From Methylovorus menthalis (GTDB taxonomy: Bacteria; Pseudomonadota; Gammaproteobacteria; Burkholderiales; Methylophilaceae), in assembly GCF_020523625.1 (NCBI RefSeq), contig NZ_JAJAQH010000006.1, positions 62,001 through 126,000 on the forward strand: a stretch of 64,000 nt of DNA, read 5' to 3'. The number at the start of each line of letters is the position of its first letter. Position 1 is the stretch's first letter. Positions 8,897 through 17,725 of the stretch are shown in pieces. The position numbers and the translations under genes were made by a program. A model generated the notes under the pieces. The model did not search any database. It was given only the letters and a program-made list of their open reading frames with translations, and was not told where the DNA came from.

Positions 8897-11749
8897 ATGA
8901 CAAATTCCAATCGTGATTTTTTGCAATGCTCACGTGTTTTAAATTATTCCAATGACGCTGTGACATCATTGTGTGCCGCAGAGAGAAAAAGTTGCCGAAC
9001 CAAGCATGACAACACGCCCCTCCTTCATCGCCGCCCCCTGATCCTGTCAACCGCGTTCGCTGCATTGGTATATGCAGGCGATGGCATGCAACAGGTGCGC
9101 GCAGAATCCGTAAGCGCCACTGGTGACTTGAATTCTCTGCCCCCTGGGGGAGCGCAGCATTGGAACGTTGGTGGTGATCTTGTCGTTGGCGATACGAACG
9201 TCGGGACCTTGCTGATCGATGCCGGCGGCACAGTAAGCAACGACTGGGGCTACGTCGGTAATACCGGAACTGGTAACGGAACCATTACTGTCCAGGGTAC
9301 AGACGGCAGCGGAAATGCCTCGACCTGGACTAGTTCCGGTCAGATTTATATAGGTGTTGAAGCTGGCAGTAACGGCGCACTCAACATCCTTAATGGTGGT
9401 GTCGTAACGAACAGCGGGGCCGCTACTATCGGCAACGATAGCGGCAGTACGGGTATTGTGATTGTCTCAGGTGCAGGATCGACTTGGGGAAATCCGTTCA
9501 CGCAATCCTTTCAAATTGGCGCTGGCGGCAGCGGCACGCTTCAGATCAACAATGGCGGTACGGTACACAGCGGTCAGGGAGTTATCGGCTACGCTGGAGG
9601 TAGCGACGGGCACGTTACCGTTACAGGTCTTGGTTCGCTCTGGGATCCCGTTGACAACATCTATGTGGGTTTCGGAGGTGTTGGCGATTTGAGTGTACTG
9701 GAGGGGGCAACGGTAAGCACGGTGCAAAATGGCGGCGGCGCCGCAACGATCTATGTCGGCTTCGACAACGGAGGACAGGGGACGGTGACCGTATCAAGTA
9801 GTACCGGCAATACCTCGACCTTAAGCTCTAGTGATGATCTGATCGTCGGGGTAAGTGGCTCCGGCACAGTGAACATCGAAAAGGGCGGCTTGGTGAGCAT
9901 TCGTGACAATGTCTATATCGCAAGGAATGCTACGAGTAGCGGTACATTGCATCTCAACGGTGATGCTACCGGGCGCGGCATTCTCGAAACCGGCTCAGTT
10001 ATCGCAGGGGCTGGCACTGTCAATCTGGACCTCAATGGCGGTATCCTGCGTGCCAACCGTAATGAAGCCAATTTCCTGAGCGGATTCGCGGGACTGGCTG
10101 TCGGAGCCGAAGGAGCATGGTTCGATACCAATGGGCACACCATAGGTGTTAGTACGGCTTTCACCGGCACCTCCATCTTTAACAAACTGGGCGCAGGCAC
10201 GCTGATATTAACCGGCGATAGTTCGAATTTTACCGGCAACGCAGTAGTAAGCGCGGGAACGCTGCAGATGGACGGCATCCTCGGCGGTACTATCGATGTG
10301 GAATCTGGCGCACGCCTGACCGGTATCGGCCAGGTCGGAGTCACCACTAACCTTGGCGTCATCGCTCCCGGCCACGCTAATAGCCTAGGCACACTCACCA
10401 TCGCAGGTAACTACACCCCAGCGGGCGGCAGTATCGAAATCAGGACTCAACTGGGAGACGACAGCTCGGCAACAGACCGCTTGGTCATCACCGGCAGTAC
10501 TTCAGGTACCACGCCGGTCAAAGTAACGAACTTCGGCGGAGCCGGTGCACAGACGACTGAAGGCATCAGGATCATTGAGGTGATGGGCGCCTCCAACGGT
10601 ACATTCTCACTGGTAGGCAATACCACTTATGAAGGCCAACAAGCTGTCGTGGCTGGTGCGTATGCATACCGCCTTTATGCAGGAGGTGCATCCACACCTG
10701 CAGATGGCGATTGGTACCTGCGCTCGGTTTTACAAAGCACATCTGCCCCACCGAGCACACCACTATATCAACCAGGCGTGCCAAGCTACGAAGCCTATCC
10801 GCAAATCCTGTTAGGGCTGAATGGATTGCCGACACTGCAGCAACGGGTGGGCAATCGCTTTTGGAGTGATGGCAGCAGCTCGTCTTTCAAAGACAATGGG
10901 CGCGGCGTAATGGGTACGTTTACCGAAACGAATGGTATGTGGGTGCGGGTAGAAGGTGGCTATAACCGGATGACGCCGAAAGAGTCGACTTCCGGCAGTG
11001 ACTATCAGTACGACACATACAGAATGCAGGGCGGCATCGATGCCATGCTCATGGAAAACAGCAACGGCAAACTCGTTGGCAGCGCCCTCGTCCACTATGT
11101 GCATGGCAGCGCCAAAACGTCGTGGCGTTATGGTGCCAACAACTATGGCTCCGGTGATATTTCCACCAATGGCTACGGTGTTGGCGGTGCGCTGACCTGG
11201 TATGGAGAAAGCGGATTTTATGTAGATGGTGCAGCACAACTGACCTGGTACAGCAGCAACCTGTCTGCCAATTCAGTTCATAGTCTTCAAAGTGGCAACC
11301 ATGCCTTCGGTCAGGCCTGGTCGGTCGAAAGCGGCAAACGCGTCAAGATGAATGGCAACTGGTCCGTGACACCGCAAGCTCAAATGATCTATTCCAAGGC
11401 AAGCTTCAATGGCTTCACTGACGTCTTTGGTGCATCGGTCAGACCAGGGCGTGACGACAGCTTGCAAGGCCGCTTCGGCATCAGTCTCGATTATCAGGAA
11501 AACCGCACCCGTTTCTATGGCATCGCCAATTTATACAACGAGTTCTTTAACGGCACTTCAGTCACGGTTGCCGATAAGACCTTCGCCAGTCGCAACGACC
11601 GACTGTGGGCCGGACTCAGCTTTGGTGGCTCGTACAACTGGAACAATGACAAGTATTCGGTCTACGGAGAAGCCGGCTACAACTCCGGCTTGGCCAGTGG
11701 TGATTCGCATGGATATGGAGGAACGATAGGCCTTCGATTCAAATGGTGA
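8897..11749 (+). CDS. autotransporter with repeat-rich passenger domain
   Basis: A type Va secreted surface protein of 950 residues. The N-terminus is a long signal region (about 70 residues: a polar, cysteine-containing extension, then LILSTAFAALVYAG and a likely cleavage after RA-E), longer than a normal signal peptide, as in extended autotransporter signals. Residues about 75-600 are Gly/Ser/Thr/Asn-rich beta-helix repeats of roughly 50 residues (NGGTV, IGNDSGSTG, YVGFGGVG, LTV-like strands), pertactin/AIDA-like. Residues about 680-950 are the translocator barrel, ending GTIGLRFKW with a terminal aromatic residue. GGGGGG before the ATG is the ribosome site. It lies inside the tRNA-bounded segment with a diguanylate cyclase. 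An adhesion or biofilm role is inference. Confidence 0.88.
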   Translation: MTNSNRDFLQCSRVLNYSNDAVTSLCAAERKSCRTKHDNTPLLHRRPLILSTAFAALVYAGDGMQQVRAESVSATGDLNSLPPGGAQHWNVGGDLVVGDTNVGTLLIDAGGTVSNDWGYVGNTGTGNGTITVQGTDGSGNASTWTSSGQIYIGVEAGSNGALNILNGGVVTNSGAATIGNDSGSTGIVIVSGAGSTWGNPFTQSFQIGAGGSGTLQINNGGTVHSGQGVIGYAGGSDGHVTVTGLGSLWDPVDNIYVGFGGVGDLSVLEGATVSTVQNGGGAATIYVGFDNGGQGTVTVSSSTGNTSTLSSSDDLIVGVSGSGTVNIEKGGLVSIRDNVYIARNATSSGTLHLNGDATGRGILETGSVIAGAGTVNLDLNGGILRANRNEANFLSGFAGLAVGAEGAWFDTNGHTIGVSTAFTGTSIFNKLGAGTLILTGDSSNFTGNAVVSAGTLQMDGILGGTIDVESGARLTGIGQVGVTTNLGVIAPGHANSLGTLTIAGNYTPAGGSIEIRTQLGDDSSATDRLVITGSTSGTTPVKVTNFGGAGAQTTEGIRIIEVMGASNGTFSLVGNTTYEGQQAVVAGAYAYRLYAGGASTPADGDWYLRSVLQSTSAPPSTPLYQPGVPSYEAYPQILLGLNGLPTLQQRVGNRFWSDGSSSSFKDNGRGVMGTFTETNGMWVRVEGGYNRMTPKESTSGSDYQYDTYRMQGGIDAMLMENSNGKLVGSALVHYVHGSAKTSWRYGANNYGSGDISTNGYGVGGALTWYGESGFYVDGAAQLTWYSSNLSANSVHSLQSGNHAFGQAWSVESGKRVKMNGNWSVTPQAQMIYSKASFNGFTDVFGASVRPGRDDSLQGRFGISLDYQENRTRFYGIANLYNEFFNGTSVTVADKTFASRNDRLWAGLSFGGSYNWNNDKYSVYGEAGYNSGLASGDSHGYGGTIGLRFKW

Positions 11750-11803
11750 AAGGGGGCTGATTGTTCGGCTACATGACAAACAAAAACAATATGGATACAA
11801 CCC

Positions 11804-12973
11804 ATGGATCCGCGTACTAGCATTTTGATCGGCAGTATCACCTGTGCTCTGATGGCAATTGTAGTGACATCTTTAGCCAGAGCAACACCGCTTCCCGTGC
11901 CGGGCTTTAAAGCCTGGGTGGTGGGAGCATGGATGATTTTCGGTGCATTACTCATGCTCGGATTGCGAGACTGGGTGCCGCAGCTGGCATCCGTGACATT
12001 GGGAAACTGTTTGCTGATGCTGGCTTATGTGGTTTGGCTTTCTGGAACGCTGGAGTATTTCGGCAAACAGCTCAAATGGGTTCCTTGGCTCGTGTTTGTG
12101 GCCGTGGCAACCATCGCTGTATCCTGGTTTGTCTATTCTGAGGCCAGTTTCCGTGCTCGTGTGGTCATCGTCGCCGGTGTTTGTGCCGTCATCAATGCAT
12201 ACCATGCGAGTATCGTGTGGCATTCTGCGCGAAAGAGAGACGACGCCAGAGCGACTGGCATCACTGCGACGCTTGTTTGGCTAACTGCATTGGTGCTCAT
12301 ATATGGCATACGCAGCGTTCATGCATTGGTATTTCCGCAAGGCGACAGTGGCTTGCTTACCCAAAATCTCACCCAAATCATTTATACGGGTAGCTTCACC
12401 GTCTGCAATATGATGCTTGTGATCAGCTTCGCGACGATGGCATCTGACTTTGTGCGTGCGTTCATTGAGGTGCTGGCGACTCGAGATCCGCTGACCGGCG
12501 TCCTGAATCGGCGTGCGCTTATCAATGCAATAGAACTTGAGTTCTCGCACAGTCAGCGCCATGGCCACTCATTCTGTATCGCAATGCTCGACATTGATCA
12601 CTTCAAGAGCATTAATGACCGGTTCGGGCATCTCGTGGGCGACCAAATTCTCACCACCATGTGCAAAAAGGTGGGCAACTTACTGCGTCCGCATGATGTG
12701 TTCGCACGCTATGGCGGCGAGGAATTTCTGATTCTGATGCCTGAAACTGGTTTATCTAACGCGATGCAGGCTGCCCAACGGTTGCTAGGTGCAGTTGCAA
12801 TTTCTGAAGACGATGCCTTGCCTGCGATTACCGTCAGCATTGGCTTGGCGGAATGGTCAACGGATGATGATTCGATTGAGTCCTTGATCGCGCGCGCTGA
12901 CGGCGCATTGTACGTAGCCAAGACAAACGGCCGTAATTGTATTGAGATTGCGCCTGCGCTCAGTATGGCATAA
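11804..12973 (+). CDS. membrane-bound diguanylate cyclase (GGDEF)
   Basis: 389 residues. About the first 205 are hydrophobic with six or seven helices (LIGSITCALMAIVVTSLA onward), resembling integral membrane sensor domains. The GGDEF domain follows: DPLTGVLNRRAL, the metal-binding segment MLDIDHFKSIN and the signature RYGGEEF, all intact, so cyclic di-GMP synthesis is expected. No I-site RxxD is obvious before the signature. It lies 54 nt after the autotransporter on the same strand, perhaps co-transcribed, which suggests that c-di-GMP controls adhesion. It belongs to the tRNA-bounded accessory segment. Confidence 0.92.
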   Translation: MDPRTSILIGSITCALMAIVVTSLARATPLPVPGFKAWVVGAWMIFGALLMLGLRDWVPQLASVTLGNCLLMLAYVVWLSGTLEYFGKQLKWVPWLVFVAVATIAVSWFVYSEASFRARVVIVAGVCAVINAYHASIVWHSARKRDDARATGITATLVWLTALVLIYGIRSVHALVFPQGDSGLLTQNLTQIIYTGSFTVCNMMLVISFATMASDFVRAFIEVLATRDPLTGVLNRRALINAIELEFSHSQRHGHSFCIAMLDIDHFKSINDRFGHLVGDQILTTMCKKVGNLLRPHDVFARYGGEEFLILMPETGLSNAMQAAQRLLGAVAISEDDALPAITVSIGLAEWSTDDDSIESLIARADGALYVAKTNGRNCIEIAPALSMA

Positions 12974-13024
12974 CGAAGGTGTGCAATATGCGCAATGAGT
13001 ATGAAAGCCACAAGTGTTGGTTGC

Positions 13025-13057
13025 AGCTTGATAGGACTTTGATCGGGGTATCAAGCT
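13025..13057. repeat. inverted repeat, 9-bp stem
   Basis: AGCTTGATA (13025-13033) and TATCAAGCT (13049-13057) pair perfectly around a 15-nt loop, 50 nt after the cyclase stop codon. No T tract follows, so it is not a standard terminator. It may be an mRNA 3'-end structure or a protein-binding site. Confidence 0.5.
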
Positions 13058-13303
13058 AGCATTGTTGTGTATACAACCAACTTACAATTTTCAACATCTT
13101 GGGGGGCGCTGGACTGATCCAAGCGATTTTTGATAGCGGGCATCACGAGAAAAGATAGCCATGCGAGCTTTATCGGGACAAGGCTTGCTGGGGAGTGTTT
13201 ATAGTGCAGTGAACATACCCCGTATGTTTTTATGGCGCCGGGAGCACTCCATTATTGTTGAAATATTTTAAGGCTCTTGTGCGCGATGTGATGCATAGAT
13301 AAA

Positions 13304-13350
13304 GACTCATGATCCCTTGGTGATCGGTTCGACTCCCAGGAGGCCCACCA
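13304..13350 (+). pseudogene. second tRNA 3'-half fragment with CAU anticodon (island junction)
   Basis: A near copy of 8223-8269 (six differences in 47 nt): anticodon loop CTCATGA, GGTTCGACTCC, GAGGCCC-A-CCA ending at 13350. The D arm and 5' acceptor strand are missing and the T stem no longer pairs well, so it is non-functional. It is followed at once by a terminator of the same type as the first copy. With the first copy it brackets the autotransporter/cyclase segment and marks its right end, beyond which core-like genes begin. Confidence 0.75.
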
Positions 13351-13358
13351 AATAAAAA

Positions 13359-13386
13359 GGGTTAGCATTTTTTGCTAACCCTTTTT
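13359..13386 (+). terminator. rho-independent terminator after tRNA fragment 2
   Basis: Stem GGGTTAGCA (13359-13367) and TGCTAACCC (13373-13381) with a five-T loop and a trailing T run. It resembles the terminator at 8280-8310 in place and sequence type (GGGTTA.../...TAACCC). Confidence 0.85.
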
Positions 13387-13580
13387 ATTTGGAAAAAACT
13401 AAAGAGTCCTAATCCAAGTCGAGCTTAGTAATCCCATGCAAATAGCGATGAGCATAAGTAGATGTGAGAAATCATTTCTGCCGTGCTAATACATTCTGAC
13501 AACAACTTCAGCGAACAGCTTATAGCTGCAAGATATATTAAGGACTAGTTTTTACGAAACGAAACCTTAAGGGGCTAGCT

Positions 13581-14078
13581 ATGAAGTTAATTCGAAAGTG
13601 GTCTATTGCACTGATGTTGATATGGGGCGCTAACCTGCAGGCGGGTGGCGTGGCGGCGGGCGGTGGTGCTGCAGGCGCGCCAGCCGGAGGAAGTGGGGCT
13701 GGCACAGGGGCGACTACTGCTCCGTCACCAACTACATCTCCTTCATCGCCTAATACTGTTGACCCCGCGGGGGCTGGCACGCGGCAGGGCACGGAGCCTT
13801 CTTCGCCCGATACCTTTGCGCCTGCGGGCTCGCAGCGCTCGCCGGGGACGGACTCTACCTCGCCGGATACTTTCGCGCCTGCGAATCCAACGTCCACCCC
13901 TTCCAATCAAACTGCACCGAGCGCGCCGCCCGTCTCTGGGACTAGCGCGCCGCCGGTGTCGGGTAAAACGGCGCCCGCGACATCTACTATCAGGAGTGCT
14001 CCGCCGGTAACTTCGCCGGATGGTAGTGCGCCACCTGTGACGAGCGATCCGAGTGCGCCTCCAGTCACAACGCCTTAG
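13581..14078 (+). CDS. secreted low-complexity Pro/Ser/Thr/Ala-rich protein
   Basis: 165 residues. After a signal peptide (MKLIRKWSIALMLIWGANLQA-G) comes a Gly/Ala stretch, then two copies of a PSSPDTFAPAG-like unit (about residues 72-110) and at least five copies of SAPPVTS/SAPPVSG towards the C-terminus. There is no cysteine, no aromatic core and no recognisable domain, so it is predicted to be unstructured and exported. The frame is supported by the signal peptide, the in-frame repeats and a terminator 30 nt downstream. It could be a linker-like envelope protein. The function is unknown, and repeat number may vary between strains. Confidence 0.65.
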   Translation: MKLIRKWSIALMLIWGANLQAGGVAAGGGAAGAPAGGSGAGTGATTAPSPTTSPSSPNTVDPAGAGTRQGTEPSSPDTFAPAGSQRSPGTDSTSPDTFAPANPTSTPSNQTAPSAPPVSGTSAPPVSGKTAPATSTIRSAPPVTSPDGSAPPVTSDPSAPPVTTP

Positions 14079-14108
14079 ATCAATTTTCTAAAGAGACATA
14101 CATCCCAT

Positions 14109-14139
14109 AAAAAAGCGCTGACAATGCAGCGCTTTTTTT
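14109..14139. terminator. bidirectional terminator
   Basis: Stem GCGCTG (14115-14120) and CAGCGC (14127-14132) extended by an A run on the left and a T run on the right, so it can serve the secreted protein gene from the left and trhO from the right. Confidence 0.85.
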
Positions 14140-14158
14140 ATGGGGGGAGCTTGTCAGG

Positions 14159-15157
14159 CTACTCTTCGTGATGCTTGGTCGCCTTGATTTGCTCCAGCTT
14201 GGTTTTGGCCGCGTCGCCGATATGGGCTTCGCCGCGTTTTTTGGCAAGTTCTATCTGCTTTTGCCGTTCCAGAATGCGGGATTTTTTCTCGTCTGAGATT
14301 TTGTCGTAGCAGTGCGGGCAAGATACGCCTGCCATGTAGTGCGGGGATGCTTTTTCTTCGGGTGAGATGGGGTGGCGGCAGGCGTAGCACTGGTCGTACT
14401 CGCTCAGTGCCAGGCCATGGCCGACGGCTACGCGCTGATCAAACACAAAGCATTCGCCTTCCCACAGGCTTTCTTCTTTGGGCACGTTTTCCAGGTATTT
14501 GAGGATGCCGCCCTGCAGGTGGTAGACGTTCTCAAAGCCTTGTTCCAGCATGAAGGCGCTGGCTTTTTCACAGCGTATGCCGCCGGTGCAGAACATGGCG
14601 ACCTTTTTGTGTTTGCTGGGGTCGAGGTTCTGGCTGACATACTCGGGAAACTGGCGGAAAGTGGTAGTGTGCGGATCAAGCGCGTTTTTAAAGGTGCCGA
14701 TGTCGTATTCGTAATCGTTGCGGGTGTCGATGACGATGACATCCGGGTCGCTAATCAGCGCGTTCCAGTCTTCGGGCTTTACATAGGTGCCGACTTTTTT
14801 ATTGGGGTCTATGCCGGGCACGCCGAGGGTGACGATCTCTTTTTTCAGGCGCACTTTCATCCGGTAAAAGGGCATTTCTTCGGCGAAGGATTCTTTATGC
14901 TCCAAGTCGGCCAGGCGCTGGTCTGATTTCAGGTAGGCGAGCATGGCATCTATGCCTTCGCGGCTCCCGGCAACAGTGCCGTTAATGCCTTCAGCGGCCA
15001 GCAGCAAGGTGCCTTTCAGGCCTTGGGCGTTACATAGATCGAGCAAGCCGGGCTGCATGGTTTCGTAGTCATCCAGCGGGGCAAATTTATATAGGGCGGC
15101 AACAATAATATCGGGCACTGCAAAGGTCTCCTGCGTAATCCCGCTATGATAATCCAT
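14159..15157 (-). CDS. trhO: tRNA uridine(34) 5-hydroxylase TrhO (rhodanese family)
   Basis: 332 residues, matching TrhO/YceA. The family uses prephenate-derived chemistry to make ho5U at the wobble position of tRNAs, the first step to cmo5U/mo5U. An N-terminal acylphosphatase-like domain ([45 protein letters not shown]) precedes the rhodanese domain with active loop [10 protein letters not shown]. The C-terminal part carries the CYAC/CPHC cysteine pairs typical of the family, then a charged tail. The start at 15157 lies 21 residues before the conserved ALYKF; a later start is possible. It stands alone between two terminated or divergent units. Confidence 0.92.
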   Translation of the reverse strand: MDYHSGITQETFAVPDIIVAALYKFAPLDDYETMQPGLLDLCNAQGLKGTLLLAAEGINGTVAGSREGIDAMLAYLKSDQRLADLEHKESFAEEMPFYRMKVRLKKEIVTLGVPGIDPNKKVGTYVKPEDWNALISDPDVIVIDTRNDYEYDIGTFKNALDPHTTTFRQFPEYVSQNLDPSKHKKVAMFCTGGIRCEKASAFMLEQGFENVYHLQGGILKYLENVPKEESLWEGECFVFDQRVAVGHGLALSEYDQCYACRHPISPEEKASPHYMAGVSCPHCYDKISDEKKSRILERQKQIELAKKRGEAHIGDAAKTKLEQIKATKHHEE

Positions 15158-15232
15158 GTTTGAAACAAGGTTAAATGGTTTGGCGGGTTAAGGTCGGCAT
15201 TTTACCGGAATTTCTATTGAAAAATCGCAGGC

Positions 15233-16555
15233 TTACAGCGTGTGGTTGCTGTGTTGCAGACGGCGCGCCATGTGCTTGAGAAAGCGCATGGCGACCTTGG
15301 GCTCACCCATAAGCAGGGTTTCGATGTTGTCGGCGCTGATAATCACGATGTCGGCATGGTCGGTTATCACCTTGGCATCGGCCACGCGCGGGCTATCGGT
15401 AAGCAGGGCCATTTCTCCAAAATAATCACCGGGGCCGATTTCACGAATAGTGCCGCCGGGGAAGATCAGCTGCACTTTGCCCATGACGATGTAATAAAGG
15501 TCCAACCCATGCTCGCCCTGGCGGAAGACATATTCATCGCGCTGGTAGATTTTGCCGTAGCGATTCATCAGCTCCTGCAGGTAGTGTTCTTTATCCTTGG
15601 GCAATTCGCCGAATAAACCACGCAGCAATAAAACGTCTTTTTTATGCAGGGTAGAGATCAGCTCGGTGCCGAGCAGGAACACGGCAAAGGTGTAATACAG
15701 CCAGCCGATGGAGATAAACATGTTTTTCATGCCGCCAAACACGGTGTCGTAAGACTGGTTCAGCGAAAGAAAAAGCCCGAAGGCGGGGCGCATGGCGATC
15801 CACATGATGCCGGTAATGGCCGAGCCGATGAGGATGTTTTTCAGTGAAATGCGCGCCGGGAAAAAGATGCGGTAAAAAATGGCGATCAGCACGGTGCAGA
15901 TGGCTATGGAGCTGAGGGTATCTATTAGCTTGGTGTGCGTGGCAGATGGATTGAAAAAATCAATCACCTTTTCCAGTCCCAAGCCCATGAGGGTAAATAT
16001 AAAGAACAGCAGCAGGATGCCAAGAACGCCAATCACATCCTTGAACTTGCGTTTGATGAACGAGGGTTCTTCCACCATGGAGGCGATGGTGTGAAAGGCT
16101 GAGCGCAATGCCCCGGCCAGTGGCGTCACAATCCAGAACAACGCGAACATGCCAAACGCCCCCCACACCGCCTGGTGCTTGGAGACGTTATAGACCTCGA
16201 TCATGATGCGGTGGCTGAACTTGGGTACCAGGTTGCTGGTGAGGATGGCCAGCTTGACGATGGCGTAGTTGGATGACACCACCAGATGGCTCAGCATGAA
16301 AAAAATCAGCAGCGCCATGGGGATTAGCGCAAACATGGCATAAAAGGATAACGATGCCGAAATGCTGAAGCCGTTATGCAGCTGAAAGGCGCTTAGGGTC
16401 TCGCGAAAGATGAAGAAAGGCGTGCGATAACGCCGCCTGGCGTAGGCGTTGAGCGGCATGGCAAGTGCCGGGTGATTGCCTATGTCTTTAACTTGATTGA
16501 GCTTGATCGCCAAAGTGACATTACGCCAGTTGAGTGGATAGGATGCTGGCTGCAT
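15233..16555 (-). CDS. YihY/BrkB-family membrane protein fused to a cyclic nucleotide-binding domain
   Basis: 440 residues in two parts. Residues about 45-300 are a YihY/virulence-factor BrkB-type membrane domain with six helices (FSISASLSFYAMFALIPMALLIFF, HQAVWGAFGMFALFWIVTPLAGALRSAF, FISIGWLYYTFAVFLLGTEL). Residues about 325-435 are a Crp-like cyclic nucleotide-binding domain (RQGEHGLDLYYIVMGKVQLIF, GPGDYFGEMALLTDSPRVADAKV), where GEMAL and PR-A correspond to the phosphate-binding cassette. No DNA-binding domain follows. YihY proteins are poorly understood transporters, once wrongly called RNase BN. The fusion suggests ligand-gated membrane transport, which is inference. The usual cassette Arg appears to be present in SPRVADA. 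Confidence 0.85.
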   Translation of the reverse strand: MQPASYPLNWRNVTLAIKLNQVKDIGNHPALAMPLNAYARRRYRTPFFIFRETLSAFQLHNGFSISASLSFYAMFALIPMALLIFFMLSHLVVSSNYAIVKLAILTSNLVPKFSHRIMIEVYNVSKHQAVWGAFGMFALFWIVTPLAGALRSAFHTIASMVEEPSFIKRKFKDVIGVLGILLLFFIFTLMGLGLEKVIDFFNPSATHTKLIDTLSSIAICTVLIAIFYRIFFPARISLKNILIGSAITGIMWIAMRPAFGLFLSLNQSYDTVFGGMKNMFISIGWLYYTFAVFLLGTELISTLHKKDVLLLRGLFGELPKDKEHYLQELMNRYGKIYQRDEYVFRQGEHGLDLYYIVMGKVQLIFPGGTIREIGPGDYFGEMALLTDSPRVADAKVITDHADIVIISADNIETLLMGEPKVAMRFLKHMARRLQHSNHTL

Positions 16556-16606
16556 TAAACCTTAGATAGCGAGCCAGCCGCAAGTGTATAAGCTGGCTCG
16601 TCATGC

Positions 16607-17557
16607 TTACAGCTTTTTGAACTCTTCGGTGGCGGCCACCAGTGCAGAAAGCGTACCTGTTTCCATGCCAGAGTGCCCGGCATCCGGCACCATGTGCAGC
16701 GATGCATGAGGCATGGCGGAGTGCAGTTCGTAGGCGCTGATCGGTGGGCAGACCATGTCATAGCGTCCTTGCACGATCACGGTGGGGATGTGCACCAGGG
16801 TTTTGGCTTCTTGCAGCAAGTTACGCTGGCCGACAAAGCACATATTCCTTATATAGTGAATCTGCACCCGGGCGCGCGCAATTTGTACCTCATTGCTGGC
16901 GGAGCCATCGTTCTTGCCAGGCAGCAGCGTCATGATGCTGCCTTCAAACGCGTTCCAGCGCGTGGCGGCTGGGGCGCTGATTGCGGGGTCATCATTAAAC
17001 ACAAGTTTGCCGTAAGCCTGCAGCACATCGCTACGGTCCTCCTCTGGCAGATATGCCAGCAGCTTTTGCCATGCTTCGGGGTAAAAGTGTTTCACATCGC
17101 CCAAAAACCAGTCGAGCTCTGATGGTCGGCTGAGGAAGATGCCGCGCAATATCAGGCCGCGTACCTTGTCGGGATGTGCAATGGCATAGCACAGTGCCAG
17201 CGTGCTGCCCCAAGAGCCACCAAACACGAGCCAGCGATCAATGCTCAAGTGCTCGCGCAGCTGCTCTATATCGCTGACAAGCAGCTCCGTCGTGTTCTCT
17301 TCCGTGCAGCCGTGAGGAAGGCTGCGGCCGCAGCCCCGCTGGTCCAGCAGAATAATCCGGTAATAGGCGGGGTCGAAGTAGCGGCGCTGGGCCGGGTTGC
17401 AGCCGCTGCCTGGTCCGCCATGCAGAAAGACCACTGCCGGCCCGGCTGGATTGCCACATTCCTCAAAGTAGATCTGGTGCTTGGCAGATACATTTAGCCA
17501 TTCACTGCGGTATGGGAGAATTTCTGGAAACAAATTGTAAGTCTGCGAATTATTCAT
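16607..17557 (-). CDS. pip: proline iminopeptidase
   Basis: Removes N-terminal proline from peptides; cytoplasmic serine peptidase of family S33. Started at the ATG at 17555-17557 (MNNSQTYNLFPEI) it has 316 residues, the family's normal size; the longer open frame adds an AT-rich leader unlike protein. HGGPGSGCNP (about 46-55) is the oxyanion motif, DQRGCGRS (72-79) the conserved loop, GGSWGS with Ser115 the nucleophile elbow, and GRYDMVCPP and DAGHS hold the Asp and His. It is divergent from xoxF across a 277-bp region. Confidence 0.95.
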   Translation of the reverse strand: MNNSQTYNLFPEILPYRSEWLNVSAKHQIYFEECGNPAGPAVVFLHGGPGSGCNPAQRRYFDPAYYRIILLDQRGCGRSLPHGCTEENTTELLVSDIEQLREHLSIDRWLVFGGSWGSTLALCYAIAHPDKVRGLILRGIFLSRPSELDWFLGDVKHFYPEAWQKLLAYLPEEDRSDVLQAYGKLVFNDDPAISAPAATRWNAFEGSIMTLLPGKNDGSASNEVQIARARVQIHYIRNMCFVGQRNLLQEAKTLVHIPTVIVQGRYDMVCPPISAYELHSAMPHASLHMVPDAGHSGMETGTLSALVAATEEFKKL

Positions 17558-17669
17558 GTGATATAGGGTAACTCTTTGTTTTATTTGGTGATGATTATTT
17601 TGAAATTTAGGGAAAAACTCATTCTGCACAAGGGAAAAACTTAATTGTAAATAAAATGTAAATAGAGTA

Positions 17670-17698
17670 TTGCAAAACATTTTGGAGTGATCTAATAT
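17670..17698 (+). promoter_or_regulatory. candidate sigma-70 promoter of xoxF
   Basis: TTGCAA (17670-17675), a 17-nt spacer and TAATAT (17693-17698), in an AT-rich stretch unlike the surrounding genes. Transcription would start near 17705, giving an untranslated leader of about 130 nt before xoxF. The hexamers are seen; promoter activity is inferred. Confidence 0.55.
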
Positions 17699-17706
17699 TC
17701 GGATCA

Positions 17707-17725
17707 ACTCACTTATAAGGTGAGT
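17707..17725 (+). promoter_or_regulatory. 5'-terminal hairpin in the xoxF leader
   Basis: ACTCAC and GTGAGT pair around a 7-nt loop, starting within a few nucleotides of the predicted transcript start. A hairpin right at the 5' end is a known way to stabilise abundant mRNAs; that role here is inference. Confidence 0.45.

Larger units (their letters stand above)
12974..13580. other. 607-bp gene-free stretch holding the second island junction
   Basis: No credible coding frame. It holds an imperfect hairpin region after the cyclase gene (13025-13057), the palindrome GTTGTGTATACAAC near 13063-13076, the second tRNA fragment (13304-13350) with its terminator, and the upstream region of the secreted low-complexity protein. 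No promoter could be assigned with confidence. Confidence 0.5.

Noticed and set aside
9250-10300. Repeats within the autotransporter as a possible CRISPR or satellite array
   Set aside because: The repeats are degenerate, in frame and encode beta-helix units; there are no constant direct repeats with unique spacers.
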